From Cricetomys ansorgei (lineage: Eukaryota > Chordata > Mammalia > Rodentia > Nesomyidae): a stretch of 64,000 nt of DNA. The translations under genes and the position numbers were made by a program. The stretch spans positions 1,594,501-1,658,500 of the forward strand of contig JAMJFZ010001222.1 in NCBI GenBank assembly GCA_026225945.1, given 5' to 3'. Shown here in pieces: positions 46,985 to 58,266 of this stretch. The notes beneath the pieces were generated by a model. That model had not been told where the DNA came from. It saw nothing but the letters and a program-made list of their open reading frames with translations, and did no database searches. The first letter of the stretch is position 1; each line of letters starts with the position of its first letter.

Positions 46985-47208
46985 AGTCGTTACTGAAGGT
47001 ACTGAGGAACGAAGACCTGCAAAGTAACACTGAAGCTTTTTTATACTGCATGGGGGCTCTGAAATTCATTTCTGGAAATCCAGGATTTCTTGGTGAAATG
47101 ATCAGCCAAGGTGCAGTGGAGATACTGATGAAGTTGGTAAAGCAAATGAATGAGGACACAGAGAAATCTAGTGCATGCCTACCCAATTCAGGCCACTTGT
47201 TAGTCCAG
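46985..47208 (+). CDS. ARMC2: ARMC2 coding exon (armadillo repeat, NTEAFLYCMG / PNSGHLLVQ)
   Basis: A 224-nt exon. Acceptor: gtctttttggcag at 46984. It encodes ESLLKVLRNEDLQSNTEAFL, YCMGALKFISGNPGFLGEMI, SQGAVEILMKLVKQMNEDTE and finally LPNSGHLLVQ. Human ARMC2 is about 75% identical from memory (for example EDLQTNTEAFLYCMG, FISGN, EMISKGAVEIL, PNSGHLLVQ). I place the donor at 47209 (CAG|gtaggt), ending in phase 0. A second possible donor (GAG|gtaaaa at 47237) would add ten codons, and their product faintly resembles the human continuation VTATLRNLVD; the choice is open. If the intron were read through, translation would stop at 47281-47283. Confidence 0.93.
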
Positions 47209-47447
47209 GTAGGTGCCTCACTCGAAAAGCTCAGAGGTAAAAATAGTTTTCTACCAGTTGCCATTTACAGGAATAGCAGATGAGAAGTCTCTGCATCAGG
47301 GAGGGGTCCAGGGTCTCAGAGATCAAGGGGGTGTGGCCCTGGCCAGTGTGCGCTCTGTTGAGACTATCCCCGGGGCTTTTGACAGAACTTTGTATATTGT
47401 TTGCGGGTAACCATTCCCACTGCCCTGCAAAGACAGCAGGGCTGAAA

Positions 47448-47618
47448 GCCAGGCTTAGTGGTGTGCACCTGGAGTCCCAGAACTTGAGAAGAGGAACTTG
47501 AGGGAGGGAAGGAGGCCTGAGCTAGACCTGATGGCATCGGCCTGTCAATCCCAGCCAATCAGGAGGCTGTGACAGGAGAATTGAAAGTCATCGAAGTTCA
47601 GTCTCAAAACAAAGTAAA
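47448..47618 (+). repeat. B1-derived SINE pieces
   Basis: Two overlapping B1-like starts: agtggtgtgcacctggagtc, and caatcccagccaatcaggag, ending gttcagtctcaaaaca. Confidence 0.5.
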
Positions 47619-47624
47619 GAGAAG

Positions 47625-47718
47625 GCTGTGGAGCTGGTCAGTGGTGGAGTGCCCAGCGTGCATGAGACCGAGTCTCTGTCCTCAGCACAGGCAGCGAGTG
47701 GCAAGACGAGGGGGGGGG
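47625..47718 (+). repeat. ID-like SINE
   Basis: gctggtcagtggtggagtgc, ccagcgtgcatgagaccgag, tctctgtcctcagcacagg, followed by a G-run. Confidence 0.65.
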
Positions 47719-48454
47719 GGCACGAGAAGTGTATAGCTCTCGCACAGCAGTTTGTGTGGTGCAGACCGTGAGGCTGTAATTGGAAGCTAAGGCTCACCTC
47801 CAGTCGGCAATGACAAAGGGAGTTATGGTACTGGGTGGAGTGCTGTCTAAGGCCCCCACCGCCATGCAGCTCTGGGAACCACAGGAATGCAGGTAATCAT
47901 ACCAGGGTTAATTCATCCTGCCAGAGCAGGAAGACAAATTTTCTTCCACGTTAGAGTTTTATTACTGCTCTTCTGACAGATTAAATTCCACAGTTAAATT
48001 ATTCCCACTAAAATGTCTCTAACTCTCATATTCCTTCATAGATGAGATTTTACCCCCAACAGCATTTATATATCAAATAATAGCGTCTTTGATGTAATAA
48101 CTCACTGGATTTGAAATGTGCCTGTCAATTAACAAGGATGGACTGAACCGTGAGAGTGCTCCAAGCCATCGGGAAAACGTGTTAAAAATTAGATTTACAC
48201 CCTGATTTCAAGATGCTTAAAATATTTATGATGATTATTAATTTTAGATTTTGGTCCTCTATTTTGAAAAAGATTGTAAAATGTCTTTTGATCATACACA
48301 AGGCAAAATCCCACTGGCATGCATATTTTGTCAAGGGGGACTTATGAATAATTTGTGTTTTTTTTTTCCTTTTTGAAAATAGTTATTTCTAATTATATAG
48401 AGATGATCATTTCTGTTAAAATGTAGGAAATATAAGGAAACATATAAAAGCCAT

Positions 48455-48570
48455 CTGACCTATGTGTGATAGCACATACCTGTAATCCTGATTCTTGGGA
48501 GTCTGAGGCAGGATTACCATTAATTCAAGGCCAGCCTGGACCTATCTCAAAACAAAACAAAACCAACTTG
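48455..48570 (+). repeat. B1 SINE, 5'-truncated or deleted
   Basis: agcacatacctgtaatcctg, ttcaaggccagcctggacct, then the tail aaaacaaaacaaaacc. Confidence 0.7.
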
Positions 48571-48711
48571 AGATAATATTTGTCCTGACCTATAGGGACA
48601 CGCCTCCACCAACTTCATAGTGTCTGATGTACATATAATATTTGATATAATATGTATATATGACTCTAATCTGTATTTAGAATATAACTCTAATATGAAA
48701 TTCTGAATATG

Positions 48712-48850
48712 TTTTGAGGCAGTGTCTCTCTACATGGCCTTGGCTGTCCTGAAACTCACAATGTAGACCAGCCTGGCCTTCCACTCAGAGATCTGCCTGC
48801 CTCTGCCTCTCAAATGCCGGATCAAAGGTGTGTGCCAGTACATCTGGCTC
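48712..48850 (-). repeat. B1 SINE
   Basis: Inverted, well preserved: ggcagtgtctctctacatgg, cctggccttccactcagaga, tctgcctgcctctgcctctc. Confidence 0.88.
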
Positions 48851-49023
48851 TGATCTGAATTTTTAATAGTCAATTTATTTTCTGTTCTCTCTTCTCTTTT
48901 GGTTTCTTCATGTCCAGTCATTCACACTATAATGAGTACTTCTTAATAATCTCATAGGTAATCGCTTACATTATCTCTCTACATTCGATACTTTTTCATA
49001 GCTGTCATGACATCACCTCCATG

Positions 49024-49350
49024 GTGGTTCGAATGAAGACAGCCCTCATAGGTGCATGTGTCTGAATGTTTGGTCTCCAGTTGGTGGAACTGTTCGGAAA
49101 GGATTAGGAAGTAGCCTTGTTGAAGGAGGTGTGTTGCTAGGGGTGGCTTTGAGGTTTGAAAAGCCCAGGTCAGGCCCAGTCTCTGTCTCTGTCTCTCTAC
49201 CTGCAGATCATCTGCTGCTCCAGTGCCATACCTGTCTGTTGATCATGGGCTTTTTAAACTGGAGGCAAGTCCTCAATTATACACTCTTTTTTTATAAGAC
49301 TTGCCTTGTTCATGGTGTCTCTTCATAACAGTAGAACAGTAACTAGAGAA
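49024..49350 (+). mobile_element. MaLR-type solo LTR
   Basis: Starts tggttcgaatgaagac and ends gtctcttcataacagtagaa, cagtaactag. Internal ccagttggtggaactgttcg, ggaggtgtgttgctaggggt and tttttataagacttgcctt are in rodent MaLR order. Confidence 0.75.
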
Positions 49351-49399
49351 TCCCAACCACTCTTATCTGGAGATATTTGCAGCATTTTAATCGGGTTGG

Positions 49400-49503
49400 A
49401 GATTTTTGAGACAGGGTCTCTGTGGCTCAGGCCTGCCTCGAGATCATGATTTTCCTTCTTCAGCTGCCCGAGTGCTGGGATTATAGGCATGTACTTCAGG
49501 ACC
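49400..49503 (-). repeat. B1 SINE fragment
   Basis: Inverted: tttttgagacagggtctctg, cccgagtgctgggattatag. Confidence 0.75.
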
Positions 49504-49684
49504 AGTCCCTTTTTAACTTTTTAATGCCACAGTTTGGGCATTCTCATCTAACCAAGGAAACTTTTTTCAACCTGTTACATGTATGTAGTACCATTTTATA
49601 TCGTAAGATCAAAAGCTGTTGAAATAAAGGAGCATTTAGTGCTACTATGAGCAAACATATGTCAGATCAAGAAATGAGGGCACT

Positions 49685-49800
49685 AGTAAGGTGCGGTTGA
49701 CAGGACCCTAAGATCAGCATTCAGAAGTTTGAAGCCAGAAGATTTCAAGTTCAAGGCCAGCTTAAGCTATATAACAGATTGTTATCTCAAAAAACAACCA
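49685..49800 (+). repeat. B1-like SINE
   Basis: ttcaagttcaaggccagctt, aagctatataacagattgtt, atctcaaaaaacaacc. Confidence 0.6.
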
Positions 49801-50224
49801 AGCCCTACCCCTCCCTCCAAATAGGAAGAAATCGGATCTCTGCTGCATCGTTTAGCTCAGAGCATTGCTGCCTCTGTTCCTCCTGCCCCCATTTTCCTTT
49901 CCGGGGATTAGCTAGGCTCTGCAGCACATGGACTCACTGGGTCAGCCCTTCCCTTCAGTTTCCTCTAGGGGGCGCTGCCGAGCTTCACACTGCCCACCAC
50001 CTCCACCACACAGGAGTCACTGCCTTTGAACCTGCCTAGGATCTGGTATGGACAGACACATGGGGACCACGGTCTGCACCCCACGTCCCTACATAGCTGG
50101 AGTAAGTGGAGCCCATTAAGGCCACTTTAGAGCACACCCCCGCATGCACACCAGTTGCTCCATGGAAGGGAATTCGTTTTGTGCCTTGTCATTTGCAGAA
50201 TCCCATGAGCTGGACAGTCCTTCA

Positions 50225-50368
50225 TATCTAACTAAATCAAGGGGGCTGGTCTCCACAGCCCAGGTCTGTTAAAGCTTGCCGCTTGGGAGACTAAAGCAGG
50301 GGACTTGTGAATTCAAGGCCACCCTGAGCTGTGTAACCAGACCCATCTCAAAAAAATAATTTTAATCA
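50225..50368 (+). repeat. B1-like SINE
   Basis: gcttgggagactaaagcagg, gtgaattcaaggccaccctg, acccatctcaaaaaaat. Confidence 0.6.
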
Positions 50369-50604
50369 AAAAGAAAACAGACCAGAAGCTGTTTTATATC
50401 ATATGGAGTCATGTAAGCAACAAGACTTTGACAACAAAATGATGCACAAGCAAAGACATGCACAGACCTACACAAAAAGCATAAGGCACAGCACAAAGAC
50501 CTGCGCTTGGATTTCCTCGGAGCAAACTCGGCCCATCCTCTGGGAAAGCGTTTTCCTCACACCCAGGTCTTCATCCCCATTAAAATCATTCAGCATCTTA
50601 CTGT

Positions 50605-51475
50605 AGATAAAGACACCAGATGTAGCCATAGATTAGGAGTCAAAAGGCTGTTTATTCTTTTGTATAATTAAGTCACTGGTTCTTAGTCCTAGAGCCCTGG
50701 AGCTTTTCTGCCTCTATACAATCTACTCTTAAAGACACATTCCCAGACCTAGAATGTTTCAGCCTCGGAGACTTACTGCGGACTAAGCTCACTCTAACTA
50801 GCTCCTTCTAAACTCAGAGCTATATTGAAATTAACTGACTCTTCTGGTTGGCTGATTCAACTCACTCACTGTTCTGTCTGACTCTGGGTTATTCTCTAAC
50901 TGAACTGCTCTTCCCATCTGATACTGATTCCTGACGTGCTGCCTCTGTGTCTCTGTGTCTCTCCCTGAGCTCTCATTGCTCCATACTGCCTCAGTCAGCC
51001 TCTCTGATCCTCAGATAGACCACTTCATTGTCTCTGTGTTTTGTCCCCCATATGCCTGCTTCAGACTACTCGCCTCATATTGACTGCTGTAACTCACTCT
51101 GCTCTGAAGTGAGAGCCTGCTTTTATATCATGAAAGTTGGGTGTATCCTCACTCTGACTTACTCTGCTAACTCTTCCTCTGATTAGTCACTTTTCCTGCC
51201 CTTCACTCTGATTCATCTCAGATGTCACTTCCTCTATGACACTGACTCCTTCTGAGCTCTGCTTCCTGTGTCTACTTCTATACTGTTTCTGTCTTAGGGA
51301 TTAAAGGTGTAGACCATTACTGCCTTTTGAATACTGGGATTAAAGGTGTGTGCCAACATTCCTAATGTTCTTTCTACATTCCATCCAGATCACGCAGACC
51401 TCTAAATGCAATCCCTTCATATAGACCCCTGAAATATAGATCCTTCCTAACTTTCACGCAGGCCTATTCCTCTGC
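50605..51475 (-). mobile_element. Probable LTR of a rodent endogenous retrovirus
   Basis: Minus orientation: inverted polyadenylation region ggctgtttattcttttgtat near one end, long C/T-rich body of ctctgtgtctctgtgtctct and tctgactctgggttat pieces, and embedded B1-like duplicates gggattaaaggtgt at 51298 and 51340. Non-coding. Family not assigned. Confidence 0.5.
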
Positions 51476-52589
51476 ATCTTACCTGTGAACAGCGCTGTGG
51501 TGTACCACAGACACATTCTCCCAACATTGTCCTGCTTTTTGGTATTGACGATTAGCATCCTGCAGTACACATTCACCTTTCTGTTATTCTCATCCTCAGG
51601 CTCTGCCCAAGGCCACTCTCCACACTTTGCCCATGGGTCTCACCTCCCAGAACTCCCTCTACTTTGCCCTCCACAGTGCCTCATCTTCAGCAGCCCTCAA
51701 ACATCTTATTACCAAATTCAATATTTAGCATACTTTTCTCTTGACTCCATTTTTCCCAAATCCTCAGGGTACAGCAGCAAAATATCAGTTCTCATTCACT
51801 GGACTCCAACATGGTAGCTTTAGGGGAGCGGAATGCCTTTAGGCCTGTGCCAAAGTCTACAGTGTGCAAGTCTGACAGTGAGGCCCCAGGAAGGCTGTCA
51901 GAGCTCTGGGTTGTGACCGGCACAGACACCATCCAGCGGTGCCCACTAGTGTCTTATTGCCCCCTTTAGTGCTTTCTGGCTTGAACATATTATCTTGTTA
52001 TTATCAAAGCCTCAAGTAATATATTTTTTTTAGTTGAACAAAGTTGTTTTTCAAAATGCCTCCTACTGGAGTTCTCTAGTTCTGAAGGCTGGTGTGAGCC
52101 GTCTGCTGCTTGGCTGAGGCCAAGGGGCAGTCATTTCCCAGGTGTTTGCAGGTAGCTGCTCCATGCCACGTGTGCTTGGTGAGGTGGCTCCAGTGGGGAC
52201 AACTTCTCAATGATCCTCAAAATCAGAAACAGTCGCCCGCAACTCACAGATGTCCACACGACGGTGTCTGCTCAGTCTCAGGCTCAGACACAGGTCAAGG
52301 AGTGTTGACGTTTTGACAGCATGAGCTGCTCAGGGGAACTAAGAGGCCCCACCTATGCTCTGAAGCTGGAAGTTGGTAAAATCACAATGTTCAACTCCAG
52401 AATACACGGAGAAAGAGGCGTGTGGTCTAGCTGAATGGCCAGGCTCCTTAAGGCCTCTAGTAAATTGCCTCCCCCAAAGGAGGCGCAGAGACAGAAGCGG
52501 ACTGTCCAGTGCTGACCTACACCCAGTTGTTGTGAGGTATCAGGCTTCATCTTTATATTTAAAGGGCCGTCTTTGAGACTTAAACTGCA

Positions 52590-52672
52590 GGAAGCACCTG
52601 CAGTTGCCTGTGGGAAGCTGAGGCAGGAGGAATGTGACTTGGCAAAGGTGAAAAAAAAAAAAACCAAAAAGC
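52590..52672 (+). repeat. B1-like fragment
   Basis: gaagctgaggcaggaggaat, then an A-run at about 52650-52662. Confidence 0.45.
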
Positions 52673-54394
52673 CCAATTTCCATCATGCTTCCTCCCTGGA
52701 GAGTGGAGAGGCGATGCCCAGGCTCCTGGTGTCTCACGTGTCCTCCATGGGCGGAGAATCTCACACACAAAGCTGCTCTGCTCTAATCACGGTCCCGATG
52801 TCCTTGCATTGCAGCTCGCTGGTTTATAGACATTTCACTGTTTAAGGCCAGACTGACTTCGCATTGTATTCTGTTTAAGTTTATTTGTATTTCCAGCCTT
52901 CTTCCCACCCTCACCATCAGGAATCTTGGCAAACAGTATGGCTGAGCTCCACTGCCAGCCAGCGTATCTGAGAGCAGAGCGTGCTGTCCCTCCACACAGG
53001 CCGTTTTGAAGTGTTCTGCTGCAGCCCAGGGCCATCGTCTGTGTGGTGCCCCTCGCCCACTCAGCTCCAGCTTCCGGCCTCTCCGGTGGAGAGGTCTCTC
53101 TCCAGAGACCCCCTCCTTTTACTCCTTGCTCAGGTACCCCAGTGTCATGCTGTCCCATTCCTCAGTGAGGTCTGAGAAAGGTCAGTCCCTTCACCTGGAT
53201 TGAGAGTTTGGTGGAAGTGAGAGTATTAAGGACTTGATAATTAAACAGGGAAAAATGTAAGGCTTGTCTTTCGAAGGCTTCGCTTGTATAGAAGTAGCAG
53301 ATGAGGTGTTTTGTTTAGACATGTGTAGTGCTCCGATCTTTTACATTTGATGAGTTTGACACAATTAGTCAGCCGCATGAACCATGTTCTTATTATGCTA
53401 CAGGAGATTTCTGTCATGCCACGAACCTTCCAGTAATCCTGTTTCCCACCCCAAGAGGAACTCCTTTTCCTGATCCATTTTACCATAGGTGAAATCTGCC
53501 TGTTCTGAAACGCAATATAAATGCATGTACAGTGAATGTTTTTTAAGACTTTTATATTTCACTAAATATAAATTCTCAAGATGTTTCGAAAACAGCACAT
53601 CGAGGTCCCAGGTACCCACCATCCAAGCTTCTGCCAGAGGTGACGTCTTATATAGCGATCGGATGTCATCGAAACCAGATGTTAGTAGGGCACAGCCCAG
53701 TGACTACAGTGTTGTGTTTGCAGATGTTGCTTCACACATGTTCCTAAGGTTGGATGGAACTCTGGGGGATCGTAATCCAGGGCATTGGTTACAGGCTTGC
53801 TAACTTCTAAGGATATACAATTATAGTGACTTACTTGTCCATTGAAATTGGACAGCTGTTCTCCACTTCTGATAAAGAATACCTTCCTTTGCTCTCCTCT
53901 GCCCTTTCTTGGGAAGCAGCTTGCCAGTGGCAACTCATCCTTGCTTCTGATTCTCCGAGGGCAGCAGGCCCGAGGATGTGGGGAGACTCGGTACTCGTGA
54001 TCATGTGATGCCCCTGGTTCTGAACTGTGGAGAGTGGGGCCCATCACCGTGGTTGGAGGATGGAGTTCTGTGTTGTGATGGCTGCTTATTCCTCAAGAGG
54101 CGGGGAGAGGCGGGAGCAGGACAGGCCTGGACACAGCCGCCAATGGGAGGCAAGGGGAGCGAAGCATGTCGAGGGAGAACATGCTGAAGAAGTTTCTTCT
54201 GCTGCCAGGATTCTGCAGGGTGGGAGCTGAGGATCCGCGCTCACTGTATGCAAAGAGCCGTGTGCTCGCCGTTACGTTTTAGTGTCTGCTCGGCCCTGTC
54301 TCTTCCCTGTTCTGTGGACACATTCACTGTGGCGATGAAGAAATGTCACTAACTTTCACCGTGTAATTGCGTAACCCAGTGTTAGCTTTTGATT

Positions 54395-54482
54395 CAGGGT
54401 CTCCGGATGACCTGGGACTGGCGATGCTGCTCCTGCCCTTGTCTCCCAGTGCTAGAATCACAATTGTACACCGTGCCCACGC
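54395..54482 (-). repeat. B1-like fragment
   Basis: Inverted: cagggtctccggatgacctg, cccagtgctagaatcacaat. Confidence 0.6.
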
Positions 54483-56127
54483 TTTCGCCGCAGTTACTAA
54501 CTCTTCTCCAGGCTTAGCCCTTATTCTGTTGCTTTGGCATTTATTCGACTGTGTTATTGTATTCTTCAGGCTCTCCCCTGTCCTGTGATGTATGATAGTT
54601 AAAATTAGAAGGGTCAGTCATGTATTCATTTTTCCCAAGGTAAAAACCCTCCAGGTAGTAAACAGATGCCCAATAATGAAAACAGGCACATGTTAGAGTC
54701 TCAAGTAGGACACTGTGGGCCGGGGAGGACAGGGGCACTGCCTGCCAGAGCAAAAGACCCATGGCAGGAAAGTGGTAGCTAGGCTTCAGCAGGCTGTGAA
54801 TTACTAACACTTTCCTGCATATGTGCCTTCGGGTACGCCATGAGGTTCTTGGAAAGCTGTGTCTCTCACAGTTCATGTGTGCAGTGACACCTGTTTGTTT
54901 ACCATATGTGAGACAATGTGAAACCTCTGGGTTACCACAGAGGCCCGGATCCGGGCGTATATGTGGTCGCAGTTGGGCGAAAGTCCAAAGAGTAAGTGTG
55001 CTTTTATGAATAGAGGAGATGGGTTCAGCGGAGGTTAGATACTGCGGCTTTGGCTTTTCAGTCCTGAGGCCCTGCTCGTGGTCTCTGGTGGCCGTGTTTA
55101 TCCTTTCACAGTGTCAATGGGAAGTGGACCATTTTGCAATTGGCAGTTGAGATATAAAGCTTGAAGGATCTGGGTTATGTAAAGCTTGGGGTCTGGGTTA
55201 TGGACATGCCAGACAATTGAGGAAATAAATGTGTTTAGAGACAAATGCCAAACAAATGGGGAAGTGATGGACGAGAGTCCGAAGCCAGGACTCCAGGCTG
55301 GTGGACAGCCGGCAGTCCACTTTCCTCATCTCAAAAAGTGAGTAACAGAACGCCTTTCCTGCCTGCTCCACAGGGTGTCTGAAGCAGCAAATGGGGTGCT
55401 GTGATGCTGTGTATGAGAAGCGTTGCTCCCCGGGGCGTAGCTTGTCAGTTATTTGCATAACACTTTTTGCTATATCAAAGAATAGAATGGAACCCGATGC
55501 TGCTGTAGTCGAAGAAGCGTAATAATGCCCAGACTTCTTCATCATAGTGTGTCCAAAGGTTTCTTTGAAAGATGCTTTTTAGAATTGGGAAAATGAGTTC
55601 CCGTGGCAGTACCCTGACTAAAGGTAAGGTTCTTGGGGTGCTCACCAGGTTGCTTAGCCTCGGATCCCAAGAGGGAGTTCTGAGATGAGTCATGTGGCTA
55701 TGAATGGTGGCTGGTTGCTTTTAGACTCCCAGGGAGGAAGAAAGAATGCACCCCACTCTGAAAGTAGACAGTTGGGGTGTTGGGGGGAAGAACAGGCCCA
55801 CCAAGCATCCCTCTCTTGTTGCACCCCACAGTAGAGGTGATGGAAGCAAGGCAGCCCCGGCTGCTGGGCCTGTGTTGTGGCCTAAACCAGGGTTCTCAGA
55901 GCCTAAGACAAAGTTTTCTCTAGTTTGCTAAGGTCTTTTCAGTTCATTAATGGCCAAAAACACAATTTAAAATTAGATAATTAGATACCAATAGTCTTTT
56001 TTGGGGGAAAAAGTATAGTAAGTTTTAGGGCTTCTGGTTATATTGCATTTAAAAGGCTGTTTGAGCCTTTATAAAGTTATCTAAACCCTCTTAATGTAGT
56101 TTTCTCCATTACAGTGGGCCTCCTATT

Positions 56128-56206
56128 GGGCTTTACCTTCGTGGTCGAGTGCTTGCTTAGCAAGTACAAGGCCCTCTGTGTAGTCCCCAGCACCAAAATG
56201 TACAAC
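56128..56206 (+). repeat. ID-like SINE
   Basis: Resembles BC1/ID: ggtcgagtgcttgcttagca, agtacaaggccctctgtgta, gtccccagcaccaaaatg. Confidence 0.7.
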
Positions 56207-57087
56207 GAAGTAAGAATTGGTCTCCCGATACTGATTGCTTCCAATCCTTCAAGACTCACAAGTTCAGTGCAAGTTAGGGAGCTTTGCCAGGCCTCAGGGT
56301 GTCTCACCTGCCGAGGATGGTGTATTGGAGAAATGAGCGTGGGGTTCAGAGCAAAGCTCAGCATGGTTCAGTACATAAGTAGCCATGGCCAAGATGAAAT
56401 GTTTCTCCCCTGATAAGCGACAAAAAGTCAGGCCCCTTCTGTCCCACTCACCATCTAACAAAAGCAGGGACAGCGAACTCTGTTCTCTCTTGTGGACTCA
56501 GCTCAGCTTCTTCCTTCTTCCTGCTTGGTTGCTGACTGTCTCACCTGTTGCAGATAGAATTGCAGCTCATGATTTTTACTTTGTTTCTCGGTGAAACGGC
56601 AGCAGAGCAGTGGTGAATGGAAGACTTGGGCTAGGCCTTTAGAAGCTAAGTAGGCATCTTGACCTCTGCATTTTTTAAAGAAAGGATTTGAGATGGCTTA
56701 AGAGATTATGTAAAAGAAGTAACAATAACTAAGAAGAATTGGGAACTGGAGGAGAAATTAAAGATGGAGCAGACGTATCTCTGAGTGAAGCTTGGACTCC
56801 ATCACTCCAGCCTGCAAGACAGGCCCCGTGGGTGGGGTGCCCTGGGAATGGAAGATAACTGCCCACAGAGCACAGGCCGTTCTAGCTCAGCTCAATGTCT
56901 TGCTAGTCAACTATGAGTTTTTATTGTATTTAAAATTTTCACCTATGTGAAATGAGCTGAAGAGTTGGAGTGAAGCTCAGAATCGGGTTTGGAACTGGCC
57001 TTTCTGGTTACTGTGCTGTCTAGTCAGGCTCTCCTTTCATCCTTGCTTCTCTGGTTTTCTCATGAAAAGCCACTGATCTGAGGATTC

Positions 57088-57230
57088 AGCACACACACAC
57101 ACACACACACACATACACACACACACACAGAGGGCTCAGCACATGCACACACACACACACACACACGCATAGGGAGTGAGGGCTCAGCACACACATACAC
57201 CCACACACACACACACAGGGAGTGAGGGCT

Positions 57231-57267
<37 letters not shown>

Positions 57268-57279
57268 GAGTGAGGGCTC

Positions 57280-57313
<34 letters not shown>

Positions 57314-57327
57314 GAGTGAGGGCTCAG

Positions 57328-57359
<32 letters not shown>

Positions 57360-57392
57360 GGGAGTGAGGCCTCAGCACACACACACACACAT

Positions 57393-57430
<38 letters not shown>

Positions 57431-57431
57431 C
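57088..57431. repeat. CA-based minisatellite with GGGAGTGAGGGCTCAG spacer
   Basis: At least five (CA)n blocks separated by a recurrent 16-18-base spacer (agggagtgagggctcagc and close variants), giving a repeat of roughly 45-60 bases. Open frames across it are artefacts. Confidence 0.95.
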
Positions 57432-57439
57432 AAGGACTT

Positions 57440-57762
57440 GTTGGGTCCTCAAAATAGCTCAAGAAGACACTGAGAGATATGTATGGCCATACAAAGAAGT
57501 TTATTTCTACAGAGCACATTCTGGCATGCCAGGGTCAGCCAATTAAAAAAACATGGTGACCCCAAATGCAGCAGTGTGGGCCTTTTCAACAAAACAGGCA
57601 GTGGCTAGGGGATCTCCCTGGGTCAGGACCTGAGTCCTGGATTGGCTGGTTACATCTCACAGGGAAGCGGAGATCTCACCATGGGAAAGCAGAATCCCCT
57701 GGGGAAGCAGAGAGCAGAGGTCAGGAACGTCCACCACTAGGGGCGCTGGCCCTCACATTCCC
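57440..57762 (-). mobile_element. LTR-like unit, minus orientation
   Basis: Contains agaagtttatttctacagag (inverted AATAAA) near one end and ggggcgctggccctcac at the other. Unclassified; grouped with the two following units by position and by the inverted polyadenylation signal. Confidence 0.4.
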
Positions 57763-57829
57763 CACTTGAGATGAAACCAGGATCAAATCTTTGAGATATC
57801 TTTAAGTTTTTTTTCCAATCCATTGGGGA

Positions 57830-58266
57830 ATGTGAGTCGCCCCACAAAGACCACCAGGACCACATATGTAAAAAGCAAGAGCACTTTTATTCTGCAGAGT
57901 GATCTTGCATGCACGGGTCTACCATTTAGGAGAAATGGCAACCCTGGGTTTTGGCTCCCAGGCCTATTATGGGCAGAGAGGGGAATTCCAGCAAGGGTTA
58001 GGTAATCTAAAACCTGATTGGTGGGACAGTGGGACAGTTACATGAGTCTTTGCTGGATTGGTTCGTGCATCTGGCAGGATGATGGACAGTGAGGGACATG
58101 AGGGATGTAAGGGACATGGTTAAGCAACTGTTCCAGGAATAGCACCATTCTGATTGGCCAGCAGCCAGACTCTCCTAGAACTAAGGTCAGAGTTAGGTCA
58201 GTACCGGGGGAAGACAAGATGGAGTTAGGAAAAATGGTCACTAGGGTTCTTCAGACTCAGCACCCA
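57830..58266 (-). mobile_element. LTR-like unit, minus orientation
   Basis: Contains gagcacttttattctgcaga (inverted AATAAA) near the left end and ggttcttcagactcagcacc at the right end, nearly the same terminus as the next unit. Repeated gggacagtgggacagtt and gagggacatgagggatgtaa inside. Non-coding. Confidence 0.5.

Larger units (their letters stand above)
589..47208 (+). other. ARMC2: ARMC2 gene, partial (eight internal coding exons and their introns)
   Basis: Gene-level entry. Eight exons on the + strand join in frame (phases 0/1/2 agree at all seven junctions) into about 375 codons without a stop, following the order of human ARMC2 as I remember it. Introns between them are 11184, 7810, 10763, 5766, 3586, 4513 and 1872 bp. 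From the literature: ARMC2 is needed to assemble the sperm flagellar axoneme, human loss causes infertility with malformed flagella, and the Chlamydomonas homologue PF27 carries radial spokes on intraflagellar transport. The initiator exon is upstream of the window and the C-terminal armadillo exons are not seen, so the gene is open at both ends. I saw no second gene on either strand. Family identity is very secure; exact ends of the last exon are less so. Confidence 0.95.

Noticed and set aside
57088..57431. Possible CRISPR-like array because of regular repeats and spacers
   Set aside because: The alternating parts are CA runs and a constant spacer, so nothing resembles unique spacers; the host is a rodent and this is a minisatellite.
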